Notes: generated by a model not told the origin, from the sequence alone. Counted from the stretch's first letter, positions 35,731 through 44,662 are shown. The stretch is DNA of 64,000 nt from Vicingus serpentipes (GCF_007993035.1 NZ_VOOS01000002.1:486294-550293), one strand, 5' to 3'. A program made the numbers and translations.

Positions 35731-36138
35731 TTAATCAACATTACTAAAGTATAAAGACCTAAAACTATTAATAGACTCGTATGACGACTCTCCATAACTT
35801 AACAGAAGACTACCATCTCTTACGTGTGTCATCGAAACATACTCATTATTGTTTCCGAGCCCTTTAATAACTCTATTTCCTTTGTCCATATTCTCTGATT
35901 CAACATTAATAATATCAGCAAAAACAACCTCTTTTCCTTTCATTAAAAATATTTCAACTCTTTTAATTAATTCCCATACAATAATTCTATCAAAATTACA
36001 TTCTGAGCCGTAAGTTATTGAAGAAATTAAATCACTCCCAACTTCTGAATCAACAACTTCTTTAATTTTAAATGTTTCTTGTGAAAATGATACTGTACTA
36101 ATTAGTACTACCGACAAGGTTAAAATTAGCTTTTTCAT
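35731..36138 (-). CDS. Secreted small protein, paralog of the 34694 product (135 aa)
   Basis: Signal peptide MKKLILTLSVVLISTVSFSQ (residues 1-20). The mature domain parallels the protein at 34694: IINVESENMDKGNRVIKG then VSMTHVRDGSLLLSYGESSY. The family is unknown, and secretion to the periplasm or cell surface is expected. Promoter P3 lies 38 bp upstream and a terminator follows, so it is a single-gene transcript of the candidate ECF regulon. Confidence 0.55.
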   Translation of the reverse strand: MKKLILTLSVVLISTVSFSQETFKIKEVVDSEVGSDLISSITYGSECNFDRIIVWELIKRVEIFLMKGKEVVFADIINVESENMDKGNRVIKGLGNNNEYVSMTHVRDGSLLLSYGESSYESINSFRSLYFSNVD

Positions 36139-36175
36139 AGTAAAAGGTTTTAGGGGTAAATAAGTCTTTAACTAA

Positions 36176-36203
36176 ATAACGAAAAGATTTATAAATTGTT
36201 ACA
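36176..36203 (-). promoter_or_regulatory. ECF-type promoter P3 (TGTAAC-N16-CGTTAT)
   Basis: On the - strand, TGTAAC (36203-36198) and CGTTAT (36181-36176) are separated by 16 bp, 38 bp before the start at 36138. The spacer and flanks differ from P1 and P2, so the conserved hexamers are independent support. The next 260 bp up to the attC-like site hold no gene I can see. Confidence 0.6.
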
Positions 36204-36470
36204 ATATCTATTTTAATCAAGTTATTTACCTCAGCGTTCATCGTTTAAATGGAAAGGCTATAAAATGCAAGAGAAGTAACAATATAAATTGTATTTATTT
36301 AAGGTAAAAAAGGTGAACAATAACTCCAACAAGTGTCTTAAAAATAATTTAGATAGACTTAAAAAAGGCAGAAACTAAAAAACATAAGAACCATAAAGGT
36401 TTGTAAAAGTTTCAATTGCAAATATAAAATCTTTTATATTTCCGATTGAAATGTTAAATTTGGGTTATAC

Positions 36471-36515
36471 GCATATTGCGAATAAACGTACCGGTACGTT
36501 TATTCGGATGTTAGC
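36471..36515 (+). repeat. attC-like site 1 (compact palindrome)
   Basis: TGCGAATAAAC, a centre, then GTTTATTCGGATGTTAGC. Positions 36480-36505 are a perfect 26-bp palindrome. The same family recurs at 51311 and 56501, each time just before a + strand orphan gene. The end GTTAGCAAA is complementary to TTTGCCAAC at the start of the next site (37554), one mismatch, as expected when a circular cassette recombines at G/TT of its own attC. Confidence 0.6.
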
Positions 36516-36532
36516 AAACATAAAAACAAAAT

Positions 36533-36874
36533 ATGATAACAGATTATAATACTTTTTTTAAAGTAAAAATGCCAAGCAAAGGCTATCATTGTTTTGATAG
36601 TCACGATGAAATTCACATTGAAAAAAACCTTTCATTTTTATGTGCTTGTGGTAATGACCATAATTGTAATGAAGCAATTGCGCACATAAAGTTTCCAATA
36701 GAAAATAAAACATTGTATATATGCCCTAATAACAAATTACTCCTAATACTTGTAAGACCAACAGGTTTATTCAAAATTAAGGGTTTAAAGATGATCGCAG
36801 CATATAAAGCAGAAGACGAGAATGAACTGAGTCAAATAATGAAGGATATTGAAAGTAGAAAAAGAATAGATTAA
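36533..36874 (+). CDS. Cassette-borne hypothetical protein (113 aa)
   Basis: A 113-residue soluble protein with a cysteine/histidine-rich centre (FLCACGNDHNCNEAIAH) that might hold a metal, and a helical, charged C-terminus. The family is not recognised. It begins 18 bp after attC-like site 1, the usual position for the first gene of an integron cassette, and is followed after 12 bp by a second gene in the same cassette. Strand, position and lack of relatives nearby fit a mobile cassette gene. Confidence 0.5.
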   Translation: MITDYNTFFKVKMPSKGYHCFDSHDEIHIEKNLSFLCACGNDHNCNEAIAHIKFPIENKTLYICPNNKLLLILVRPTGLFKIKGLKMIAAYKAEDENELSQIMKDIESRKRID

Positions 36875-36886
36875 AAAATAATATTA

Positions 36887-37534
36887 ATGAAAAGTTTAAT
36901 TAATATACTAAATGGAGTAATTGCTCATTGGAACAATACTCATAATAAATTGACGAATAGATTTTATGAAAAATCTGAACAATTCCCAGAGTTAAACAAA
37001 ATTCTTGCACAGGGTTCAGTTTACAGTATCTCCCAATTTATATCTTTAGTTCTAGGCCCAAAGAGAGACACTAAAATCACATTAGAATCAATAAGTAATA
37101 AAGAAATTAAACAACTAAAAATCAAAAATTTTGGTGCCGTGTATAAAGATTTATTAAGTATGTATTTTATTCTATTAGGAACAATAGATTCTAACTTAAA
37201 AAATGAAGCTGAATATACTTATTATTTAATTTATAAAGACTACTTAGGATACAAAGAGTACAACACTTTTATCGATAGCAAATACATACAACAGAAAGAC
37301 TATGTTGATGAAGATACTGGTGAAGTTTGCGAATACGCTGAAATTAAAAGTGAAATTTCAGATAATGAAAAAAATGAAGTGATTAAGGGAATAATTAATG
37401 TAGGTTTTAAACGAATTTCACAGAATATCCCAATTCTATCAGATATTGATCCAGGCTTATTATATATGTTTAACACTTCTACGATGACAAACATTTCTAT
37501 GGTCATTAAACCACAACTAGCGAAAATTAAATGA
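36887..37534 (+). CDS. Cassette-borne hypothetical protein (215 aa)
   Basis: A 215-residue soluble, helix-rich protein of unknown family (NNTHNKLTNRFYEKSEQF, KNFGAVYKDLLSMYFILLG). It has no signal peptide, and one hydrophobic stretch (LLSMYFILLG) is too short for a clear membrane helix. It is the second gene of the cassette between attC-like sites 1 and 2, 12 bp after its neighbour. Two-gene cassettes often encode toxin-antitoxin or resistance pairs, but neither product shows a motif that proves this. Confidence 0.5.
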   Translation: MKSLINILNGVIAHWNNTHNKLTNRFYEKSEQFPELNKILAQGSVYSISQFISLVLGPKRDTKITLESISNKEIKQLKIKNFGAVYKDLLSMYFILLGTIDSNLKNEAEYTYYLIYKDYLGYKEYNTFIDSKYIQQKDYVDEDTGEVCEYAEIKSEISDNEKNEVIKGIINVGFKRISQNIPILSDIDPGLLYMFNTSTMTNISMVIKPQLAKIK

Positions 37535-37556
37535 TGTGTTTAAAAAAAAACGATTT

Positions 37557-37753
37557 GCCAACATCATCTATATTTTATAGGACAATTGATAGTAATTTAA
37601 AACAGCAAAGTAATTAATATACTCCGCCAAAACTTTGTTTTGTCGTTTTAATAGGAATTAAGTTAAAACCCAAAGCCAAAGGTTTGGCTAATTAGCTAAG
37701 CGAAAATATAGTACTTTTAATTCGCCCTACAAAACATAGATAGGGCGTTGTGC
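37557..37753 (+). repeat. attC-like site 2 (long imperfect inverted repeat)
   Basis: The left arm, starting GCCAACATCATCTATATTTT at 37557, pairs imperfectly with the right arm CCTACAAAACATAGATAGGG then CGTTGTGC ending at 37753. The ~140-bp interior shares blocks ACTCCGCCAAA, TTAAGTTAAAA and TTTGGCTAATT with attC-like site 3. The right end GTTGTGCTTA is perfectly complementary to TAAGCACAAC at the start of site 3, the signature of an integrated cassette. No integrase is in the window. Confidence 0.65.
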
Positions 37754-37773
37754 TTAATTAATATTAATAAAAT

Positions 37774-38904
37774 ATGAATTCAAAATGTTTATTATCCTTT
37801 CTCTGTTTTATTTTTATCCAAACTGTTTGGGCTCAAGATTCTTGCGAAGAATATATTGAATTCAAAAAAGGTCAGTATACAAAATACAATTGTAAAGGTG
37901 AAGGGAGTGCTAATGGATTAAATTTTTCAATAAAATACCCTAATACATGGATTTTAAAGGACGGTGATAGACCTCATATTGTAAAAAACATTATGGGAAA
38001 ACTGGAGGGATTAGTTATCTATGTGAATAAACTATCTGAATCAGATTTGCCTAAAGAGGATGTTTCTGAATTTTTCACTTTAGAAGGTCTTAAATACATT
38101 ATAGGAGTTGATGAATTTGATAGTTACGATTTAAACCAAGAAATAGACGGTATAAGAACAGCATGTGTTTATTTCAATACTAATATTAAAAGACTCGACA
38201 CTGAAATAAAATCAAAAAATCTTGTTTATCTTATGATTTATAAGAATTACTTGATACAACTTCATTTTTCTGTGACAGCTCCACCACCTTTTTCTAATTT
38301 CTTTGAAAAAAAATTCAAGCGTTACGAAGGTTTATTTAAATTAATGGCAAACTCATTCATTATTAATTCACAATGGACATCAACCCCAGTTAGTAATAAT
38401 TCAACTCTCAACAAAATCAATGAAGCTTATAAGAAGTTTAACAGTAATAAACTATCATTCTCATATTTAAAAAAATATAACTTAACAGAAAAAAGATATA
38501 CAGATAATGTAAACGTTGTACTAAAATACAATAAGGACAATGTTATTGTTAACTTAAATAGTAATTACACTCATAATTCTGTCTATAAAATTGATAGGAA
38601 AGTATTAAAACAATCGCTTGTAACTGAAACTAAGAAATCATTAAAAAAAATAAATTTTACAGGGAATTCTGAAGTCGTCTTTCTTAAAGATGAAATAAAA
38701 AAAATACACAACAAAGAACTAATTAAAATTACCTCAAAAACAAAATATGAAGGTAAAACTATAGTTTATCAAATTATGTATATCTATTTATATAATAATA
38801 AATCTTGCTTTATCACATTAACCAGTAACTCAAGTATTGAAAGACTTAATCAAGTTGATAAAGATGTAGATATTCTATTAAAAACATTAAAAATTCTTAA
38901 TTAA
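37774..38904 (+). CDS. Cassette-borne secreted hypothetical protein (376 aa)
   Basis: Signal peptide MNSKCLLSFLCFIFIQTVWA (residues 1-20) with a predicted cleavage before QDS. Two similar alpha/beta halves are visible. The first has the FSIKYPNTWILK motif of PsbP/YjbH-like lipoprotein domains; the second ends YQIMYIYLYNNKSCFITLTS. It is probably periplasmic, function unknown. It begins 21 bp after attC-like site 2, with no promoter of its own apparent, as is common for cassette genes. Confidence 0.5.
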   Translation: MNSKCLLSFLCFIFIQTVWAQDSCEEYIEFKKGQYTKYNCKGEGSANGLNFSIKYPNTWILKDGDRPHIVKNIMGKLEGLVIYVNKLSESDLPKEDVSEFFTLEGLKYIIGVDEFDSYDLNQEIDGIRTACVYFNTNIKRLDTEIKSKNLVYLMIYKNYLIQLHFSVTAPPPFSNFFEKKFKRYEGLFKLMANSFIINSQWTSTPVSNNSTLNKINEAYKKFNSNKLSFSYLKKYNLTEKRYTDNVNVVLKYNKDNVIVNLNSNYTHNSVYKIDRKVLKQSLVTETKKSLKKINFTGNSEVVFLKDEIKKIHNKELIKITSKTKYEGKTIVYQIMYIYLYNNKSCFITLTSNSSIERLNQVDKDVDILLKTLKILN

Positions 38905-38989
38905 AAATTAAACTACTTAAAAAACGACCATAATAAGCTAATATAAAATAATCTACGTTTATATAATCGAACCTAAAAAACTAAAAACT

Positions 38990-39436
38990 ATGAAAAATTT
39001 AACACTAGTATCAGTATTATTAATTAGCCTATCGTCTTTCGCGTAAAAAGAATCTATTTCTAAAATGTTATTAAATAAAGAAATTTATTTTAGATCAGTA
39101 ACTTTTGAAGATAGTAGTAAAGTAACAAGAATATTGAGTGATGAATTTTTGTATGAAGTAAGAGCTAAAAACATAAAAGTAAGATATGATGACGACAGCT
39201 TTATTATTAACTACAAATCAACTTATGAGGTAACTATTACAGGGAAAGATGGGGGTGTTTCTTTTAATATTGAATACATGAATAAGAAAAAGGAAATAAT
39301 AGCTCAAAAAAGTATATCTATTAAAGATGGAGAAACAAGAGTTAATTTCTACTTTTACTTTAAAGATGATAATTATATGTTCACTAATAAAAAAGAATTT
39401 GTAGAGGAATTAGCCCCTGATTTTAAATATGAATAA
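38990..39436 (+). pseudogene. Secreted protein gene with a nonsense codon in the signal peptide
   Basis: An ATG at 38990 gives MKNLTLVSVLLISLSSFA, a clear signal peptide, and is then stopped by TAA at 39044-39046. The same frame continues KESISKMLLNKEIYFRSVTF and so on to 39436. The expected Bacteroidota signal end is SSFAQ, so a single CAA-to-TAA change explains the stop. The remaining frame from the ATG at 39065 would give a 123-residue protein without export. The mature part is beta-rich (FIINYKSTYEVTITGKDGG) and not recognised. It is the second gene of the cassette between attC-like sites 2 and 3. Confidence 0.7.
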
Positions 39437-39453
39437 CAAACCTTATCACTAAC

Positions 39454-39600
39454 ACAAAAACCGATTACCAACTTTAATTTTAAAAGATAATTTTAACATT
39501 AAATGGTCAACTTTTGCTCAAGTAACATACAGACTCTTATGGTTAATCAATCTTGATAAAATTGAAAAAGTTGATAATGGATATAAAATAAAAAACTAAG
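39454..39600 (+). pseudogene. 3' fragment of a coding region
   Basis: After an in-frame stop, a protein-like frame reads TLILKDNFNIKWSTFAQVTY and LWLINLDKIEKVDNGYKI, with a stop at 39597-39599 exactly at the edge of attC-like site 3. There is no start codon. It looks like the tail of a gene whose 5' part was lost inside the cassette. Confidence 0.45.
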
Positions 39601-39794
39601 CACAACACTGTATATAGCAAATAGGTACTGTCTTACTAAACTGAAAAGTTGATGCTTTTTTGAAACTCCGCCAAATTAAAAATTTGGCTTTTAAATTTTG
39701 AATAAGTTAAAAACAAAATATTTAAATTTGGCTAATTGGTAAACGGAAAATTCACTACAATTAATTACCTACTTGCCATATACTAATCGTTATC
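39600..39794 (+). repeat. attC-like site 3 (long imperfect inverted repeat)
   Basis: The left arm GCACAACACTGTATATAGC then AAATAGGTA pairs with the right arm TACCTACTTGCCATATAC then TAATCGTTATC. The interior is homologous to site 2 (ACTCCGCCAAA, AAGTTAAAA, TTTGGCTAATT). It closes the second cassette. To its right is the convergent GldM-C-like gene, not another cassette. Confidence 0.65.
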
Positions 39795-39825
39795 ATTATT
39801 GATTAATGTAATAAAAGTAATTTTT

Positions 39826-40512
39826 TTAATCAAAACTTTGCACACCTTTAGCATTCATAGTTTGCATTGTAACTCTATAAGGTGCAATAGTAGCTGTAAT
39901 ACTATTCTCTAGTTCTACTTTTATATTTTCGTAATAAATTAAACTACCATCGGGGAGGTTTACCATTATTTTACGAGTAGTTATAGGTATAGAATTTCCT
40001 TCTACATCAAGCGATATAAAACCATCTGATTTTAAGTCTTTGTATATTAATGTAAACGATTTTACATCGTAAGTTAATAGTTTATTTTTTGCTTTAGAAA
40101 CAGCTTCTAACTTACCCGATAGCAACAAAACATCTAACATAGCCACATCAGATGGTTTGCCTCTTAAATAAGCTTTAACTTCATCAAAAACAACATAATT
40201 AATACTATATACTAAGCGTTCTGTACCTTTATATTGTTCGTAGATATTAAAATTAGCTTCATTTTTAGCATGGGGTATCAAAAAACTGCCAGTGTCGGTA
40301 ACTAAAAACTCCCCTCCTGCTAGTTCGTATCTAAAATTTCGATTAGAGTCACTTACTGTTATATTTATTGGGTGAGAGATGTTTTGATACAAATAGCCAT
40401 AACTAGGAGATGTTGTAATCTCAACTTTAGGTCGCTCAACATTAAATTCGTATTCCTGAGCACTTAAATTTATGCTTAGAATTATTAATATAGATGCTAT
40501 ATATACTCTCAT
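39826..40512 (-). CDS. GldM-C-like periplasmic protein 3 (228 aa)
   Basis: Signal peptide MRVYIASILIILSINLSA. The mature part has the order seen in the C-terminal domains of GldM/PorM: SHPINITVSDSN, a strand ending ELAGGEFLVTDTGSFLIP, a VVFDEV linker, then LTYDVKSFTLIYKDLKSDG. It lacks the GldM transmembrane helix and is a stand-alone exported domain. It is the last gene of the ECF operon (44093 to 39826), 5 bp after its neighbour. Its role could be in envelope or T9SS/gliding stress; that is inference. Confidence 0.55.
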   Translation of the reverse strand: MRVYIASILIILSINLSAQEYEFNVERPKVEITTSPSYGYLYQNISHPINITVSDSNRNFRYELAGGEFLVTDTGSFLIPHAKNEANFNIYEQYKGTERLVYSINYVVFDEVKAYLRGKPSDVAMLDVLLLSGKLEAVSKAKNKLLTYDVKSFTLIYKDLKSDGFISLDVEGNSIPITTRKIMVNLPDGSLIYYENIKVELENSITATIAPYRVTMQTMNAKGVQSFD

Positions 40513-40517
40513 TAATT

Positions 40518-41210
40518 TTAGTCTTTAATTCCATGATACATTTTATCTGCTCTAATCATTCCGAAGATATTCACTTTCACTTCTGCATCAGGAGATAGTT
40601 CTATTGTAAACTTATCGAAAAAATAGGTGTTTTTACCATCTTTTAATATAACATCTCTTAATTTCTTTGGAATTACATCTCCTTTTACAATATGCTCAAT
40701 ATATTTACCATCTTTTGTGTAAGAAAGCATAAAAGATTTTACCTTATAAGGTTTAATTATTGATCCATATTTCGTCTTTACATTAAATACTTTAGAAAGT
40801 AAAGCCTCATTAACACCATCTACTTCTAATTTTTTAATAGGAGTATTACCAATAAAAGGTAAATATTTATCTATTACTTTAAACTTATCTATTTGAACAT
40901 TTTTATCATTATCACCTGACTTATCAATTAGCCTAAGAAAAACAGAATCTTTTACTAAAGGAGTTAAAATTAAAAATCCATCTTTAAACTCAACTTCTCC
41001 CCCATCAAGTATAACTGTATACTTATTTAATTTTTTCTTATCGTATATTTTAATTGGATTGGGCTGTTTATAAAGCAAAAATTCATACTGCGTATCAATA
41101 ATTTCAACTTTTAATGGCTTTTTCACATTAAACACAAATTCTTTCTTTTCTTGTGTATACACATAAGAAGATAAAATAAGGCTTATTAATATGAAAAAAG
41201 ATTTTACCAT
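40518..41210 (-). CDS. GldM-C-like periplasmic protein 2 (230 aa)
   Basis: Signal peptide MVKSFFILISLILSSYVYTQ. The mature sequence is closely related to the next upstream product: FLLYKQPNPIKIYDKKKL, VILDGGEVEFKDGFLILTPL, KFKVIDKYLPFIG, then YKVKSFMLSYTKDGKYIEH. This matches the GldM C-terminal beta-domain layout. The gap to the neighbouring gene is 5 bp. A tandem duplication of an exported domain under one ECF promoter is the simplest reading. Confidence 0.6.
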   Translation of the reverse strand: MVKSFFILISLILSSYVYTQEKKEFVFNVKKPLKVEIIDTQYEFLLYKQPNPIKIYDKKKLNKYTVILDGGEVEFKDGFLILTPLVKDSVFLRLIDKSGDNDKNVQIDKFKVIDKYLPFIGNTPIKKLEVDGVNEALLSKVFNVKTKYGSIIKPYKVKSFMLSYTKDGKYIEHIVKGDVIPKKLRDVILKDGKNTYFFDKFTIELSPDAEVKVNIFGMIRADKMYHGIKD

Positions 41211-41236
41211 TTATAAACTAAAAAAATAAAAACATC

Positions 41237-41899
41237 CTAATCATTAGTTATTGTAAATCCTTCATCATTTACAACAGCTAGTACTCCAGGCTCTAATTCT
41301 ATCATAAATTTAGAAAATGATAGATCTACGTATTCATTTTCAAATACATCCAAACAATGTTTTGGAATTCTACCTCCTTTCACTTTATGCTCTATATATT
41401 TACCATCTTTTTCATAAGATATAATAAATGAAATTATTTTATAAATAGATACTTCTGAATTGTATTTAGTTCTGAATGTAAATTCTTCCAGAATTGTGCC
41501 TTCTTCAAGTGATACCTCATCTTCAAAAAATGATAAATCACCCATATAAAACGCATACTTATCTACTACTCTAAATTTATCAATTTTTACTGGCTTAAAA
41601 TCAATACTAAAATTATCTAAAGCCCTTAAATAAACATCTTCTTTTACTTGTGGTGTTAGAATCAAATAACCATCTTCATACTCAACTTCTCCTCCATCTA
41701 GCATAAATGTATACTTACTTAAAATTTCTTTATTATTGATTTTAATAGGATTAGGTTGATTAAATAACAAAAATTCATATCTAGTATCTATTATATCATT
41801 TGCTTTTGGTTTATTAACCTTAAATACAAACTCTTTCTTTTCTTGGCTATTCGCAAGAAAAGAAAGAGTTAATGATATTATTATTAATACTAATTTCAA
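41237..41899 (-). CDS. GldM-C-like periplasmic protein 1 (220 aa)
   Basis: Signal peptide MKLVLIIISLTLSFLANSQ. The domain order is as in its paralog at 40518: FNQPNPIKINNKEILSKY, FMLDGGEVEYEDGYLILTP, KFRVVDKYAFYMG, then YKIISFIISYEKDGKYIEH. The two are about half identical by eye. It starts 2 bp after the anti-sigma-like gene stop, so it is translationally coupled to it and likely part of the same sensing or output system. Confidence 0.6.
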   Translation of the reverse strand: MKLVLIIISLTLSFLANSQEKKEFVFKVNKPKANDIIDTRYEFLLFNQPNPIKINNKEILSKYTFMLDGGEVEYEDGYLILTPQVKEDVYLRALDNFSIDFKPVKIDKFRVVDKYAFYMGDLSFFEDEVSLEEGTILEEFTFRTKYNSEVSIYKIISFIISYEKDGKYIEHKVKGGRIPKHCLDVFENEYVDLSFSKFMIELEPGVLAVVNDEGFTITND

Positions 41900-41901
41900 T
41901 T

Positions 41902-43506
41902 TTACAGATTAAAGATTTGTTCAGAGCTCATTGCTGCAAATTCTTTACTACTTATTAATTCCATTTCAAATACGTAAAATTTTTGATCTGGTTTTAATCG
42001 TTTAAATTTTTCGACACTATATATAGCTACATGTTTTCTATCGCTTGTTACTGCCCATATCATGGTTTCTTCATTAGGCGTATACCTTAATCCTTCCTCA
42101 TAATCTAAGCGATCTATATTTAATACTACATTCTTATTTTTTTGAACTAGAAATATATTTTTAAAGTTTAATTTCTCATCGTTTTCATCTCTAAAATCAG
42201 CTTTAACAATAGCTTCAGTTGGCATTTTCTCAGGGCAATCAGAATTCCAAATTCCGAACTGTGAAACCTGAAAGTTTCGCATTATTTTATTCTCTACGAT
42301 TACTGCTAGTTCTTGAGCCATTTTATTCAATTCAATAATCTTTAACTCATTTAATTTTTTAGATCGCTCCCCTATTCTTTTCGCAGCTTCTCTTTTACGT
42401 CTTTTTAATGAGTCTTTCTGAATTTTATAACTGCTTATTAGTCTATTATAATCAGACATTGCTAGCTCCATATTTTCACTTTTTACAACTGGGGTAGTAA
42501 TAAAGTTAACCTTCGAACTTTTGTTAGCAAAATAAACAACAAACTCATCCTTACCCTCTCCTCTTAAAACATCTACACTTTCCCATAATATATCAGCGTA
42601 TTTAGGGTCAAATTTCTTGTCTTTATCACTAACCTGAAACTTTAGCCCATTAAATGCTCTTAATTCTGGAAAGTCTTTGTAGTCGACATTTATCGTAAAC
42701 GAAAACTTATCCTTATTCTGTGCTTTAGGCTTAATTGGTTTTGAATTTTTAAGCTCTTTCAACTCAGCTAAAATCTGCTCTTTCTCTTCTATTTTTTGAT
42801 CTTCAACTAAATTTAACGAATCTAATTTTTGTCTTATCACCTCTCTTGAGTATCCTATTTCATCTTTTCCTTTAAAATCCCATTCATTGGTTTGAGGGTT
42901 TAAGTAATAAAGATTAAAGTTATCGCCAGCTTGCTCTGAAGCTAACGCAACACTAATACTCTTTCCTTCTTTGATGTATATTGGATTATTATTTTGGTAC
43001 GCTAAAACTTCAAACATTCCTCCACTTTCAAATACATACTCTTCTCCATTTTCATTATAATTCATAGGCATGCCCGACATAAAAATGTCTTTTTGATTTA
43101 GCACTTCTCTAAATCTTATTTCAATTTCTCCAACAACTTCGTTACCATTCGAATCAACTAAAATATTTGGTGGTAAAACTATTCGAGTTCCATTATTTGT
43201 TGTTAATTGAATTTCTTTATCAGAAAGTATAACTTTATGAGACTCTGCATTTAGTTCTTCTTCTATTGGCGATTCATAAATCATTTCATAAGCTAAATTA
43301 TTTGGGTTTTCTGTAGAAAAATTAGCTTGAGAATTATAGAGAACTATTGAAGTAACTACCGCAGTAAGAACTCCTCCTCCTAAAAAGTAGGGTGACTTGT
43401 AAAATGGGATTTTCATGGCGTAAAATTTATTTAAGACTCCGTTGAAATTTTTAAATTTCATGGCTTCTTCTGGGGTTAATTTGTCTTTGATATTTATATT
43501 TTTCAT
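41902..43506 (-). CDS. Membrane-anchored partner of the ECF sigma (putative anti-sigma/sensor)
   Basis: A 534-residue protein with a short cytoplasmic N-terminus (about 37 residues), one transmembrane helix (SPYFLGGGVLTAVVTSIVLY, about 38-57) and a large periplasmic part. The latter includes a beta-rich segment (VILSDKEIQLTTNNGTRIVL; LPPNILVDSNGNEVVGEIEI), a lysine-rich helical stretch, and a second globular region. The position, 5 bp after an ECF sigma gene, and topology fit an anti-sigma factor. The classical zinc anti-sigma motif is absent, so the inhibitory segment would be the short N-terminus. The regulatory role is inferred from context. Confidence 0.6.
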   Translation of the reverse strand: MKNINIKDKLTPEEAMKFKNFNGVLNKFYAMKIPFYKSPYFLGGGVLTAVVTSIVLYNSQANFSTENPNNLAYEMIYESPIEEELNAESHKVILSDKEIQLTTNNGTRIVLPPNILVDSNGNEVVGEIEIRFREVLNQKDIFMSGMPMNYNENGEEYVFESGGMFEVLAYQNNNPIYIKEGKSISVALASEQAGDNFNLYYLNPQTNEWDFKGKDEIGYSREVIRQKLDSLNLVEDQKIEEKEQILAELKELKNSKPIKPKAQNKDKFSFTINVDYKDFPELRAFNGLKFQVSDKDKKFDPKYADILWESVDVLRGEGKDEFVVYFANKSSKVNFITTPVVKSENMELAMSDYNRLISSYKIQKDSLKRRKREAAKRIGERSKKLNELKIIELNKMAQELAVIVENKIMRNFQVSQFGIWNSDCPEKMPTEAIVKADFRDENDEKLNFKNIFLVQKNKNVVLNIDRLDYEEGLRYTPNEETMIWAVTSDRKHVAIYSVEKFKRLKPDQKFYVFEMELISSKEFAAMSSEQIFNL

Positions 43507-43511
43507 GACTA

Positions 43512-44093
43512 TTATTTTTTAATAATATCTTTTAGTTTGGCAATAGCTCTGTGTGTTTTTACACGAGCATTAGTTTCTTTAATTTTTAATATATCTGCTA
43601 TTTCACTAAATGATCTATCTTCAAAAAAACGTAACTCAATTAATTCAAGATCTTCAGCGTTTAATTCTGTTAATGCATTTATTATTTTTTTAGTTTTATT
43701 TTCTTTTTCTTCAATTAAAGAATTGTCTTCATCAGCAGAATCCATTAAGTAATTCAACTCATCTAAGCTCACTGATAAACATTGATTTTTTTGATTTTTT
43801 CTGAAATAATCAACTACTTCATTTCTTGCTATTTGAAACAACCAGCTACCAAATGGAAACCCTTTCGATTTATATTGCTTAATTCTTTTTAATGCTTTAG
43901 CAAAAATTAGAGAGGTAATTTCATCGGCCTCATTAGTATCATATACACGCTTGTATACATAGTTAAATATTTGCAAGAAATACTTATCGTATAATGGAGC
44001 AAATTCTCTTGGATCTTTTTGAGATTTTAAAACAACCTCATCATCTCTTAAGATGTCCTTATCTGTTTGATGGTATGTTAACTTTTCACTCAT
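43512..44093 (-). CDS. ECF RNA polymerase sigma factor
   Basis: A 193-residue ECF sigma factor. Region 2 spans FNYVYKRVYDTNEADEITSL and FPFGSWLFQIARNEVVDYFR (about residues 42-100); region 4 spans DLELIELRFFEDRSFSEIAD and NARVKTHRAIAKLKDIIKK (about 145-193). Its own upstream sequence carries TGTAAC-N15-CGTTAT, the motif found before several neighbouring genes, so it probably activates its own transcription. It heads an operon with a membrane partner and three GldM-C-like proteins. Confidence 0.92.
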   Translation of the reverse strand: MSEKLTYHQTDKDILRDDEVVLKSQKDPREFAPLYDKYFLQIFNYVYKRVYDTNEADEITSLIFAKALKRIKQYKSKGFPFGSWLFQIARNEVVDYFRKNQKNQCLSVSLDELNYLMDSADEDNSLIEEKENKTKKIINALTELNAEDLELIELRFFEDRSFSEIADILKIKETNARVKTHRAIAKLKDIIKK

Positions 44094-44125
44094 GTAGTTG
44101 CTTTAAATTGTTTTCCTTTATTAAC

Positions 44126-44152
44126 ATAACGATCTATTAATAATTCGTTACA
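44126..44152 (-). promoter_or_regulatory. ECF-type promoter P4, upstream of the ECF sigma operon
   Basis: On the - strand, TGTAAC at 44152-44147 and CGTTAT at 44131-44126 are 15 bp apart, 33 bp from the sigma start at 44093. ECF sigma genes usually have an autoregulated promoter, which makes this copy the anchor for the motif. Confidence 0.65.
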
Positions 44153-44549
44153 AACTTTTTAATTTATCCGTAAAAATTCCTGAACTCATGTTACATATAA
44201 ATATATCTTCAATCAAATTGTTCTCTTTATTAATTATATAAGAAAACTCAGGTTTACTCCTATTTCCAAAAAACTGAAGATTTGCTTTTCCATACTTACA
44301 TCCCATACATTTTCCTGGTTTAATTGTGGTTTGGAGTACTCCTTTAAGTTTAACATCTTCAAACGTATTCTTTAAAGATTGTAAAAATCTATACTTATCT
44401 AAATCTTGAAAATATTGATTCTCGTTAATAAGAGGTTCAAAAAGTGAAGCATCTAAATTTATGCAAGCATCAATAAAAGCTTCTTCAATAATATTATCAT
44501 GTATACCTTCTAGTTCTTGATTTACTTTTAGTTTTATTAAAGTCTCCAT
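44148..44549 (-). CDS. Hypothetical protein with a CxxC motif (133 aa)
   Basis: A 133-residue soluble protein with an acidic N-terminus, a central helical part, and KCMGCKYGKANLQFF (about residues 79-93), a CxxC that could bind metal or be redox-active. I do not recognise the family. It is upstream of the sigma operon in the same orientation, and P4 overlaps its stop codon. A weaker copy of the ECF motif (TGTAAC-N16-AGTTAT, 44605-44578) lies 29 bp upstream of its start. Confidence 0.5.
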   Translation of the reverse strand: METLIKLKVNQELEGIHDNIIEEAFIDACINLDASLFEPLINENQYFQDLDKYRFLQSLKNTFEDVKLKGVLQTTIKPGKCMGCKYGKANLQFFGNRSKPEFSYIINKENNLIEDIFICNMSSGIFTDKLKSL

Positions 44550-44610
44550 ATAGATTAACTGTTTTATTTCATTAATAATAACTTCAAAATATATAATGTG
44601 TTACATATTT

Positions 44611-44637
44611 TGTAACAAATAATTTTTTGTACGTTAT
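44611..44637 (+). promoter_or_regulatory. ECF-type promoter P5 (TGTAAC-N15-CGTTAT)
   Basis: TGTAAC (44611-44616) and CGTTAT (44632-44637), 15 bp apart, lie 26 bp before the ATG at 44663. This is the first + strand copy, and its spacer is unrelated to P1-P4. Confidence 0.6.
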
Positions 44638-44662
44638 AACAATGTACTAAACTATAATAATT

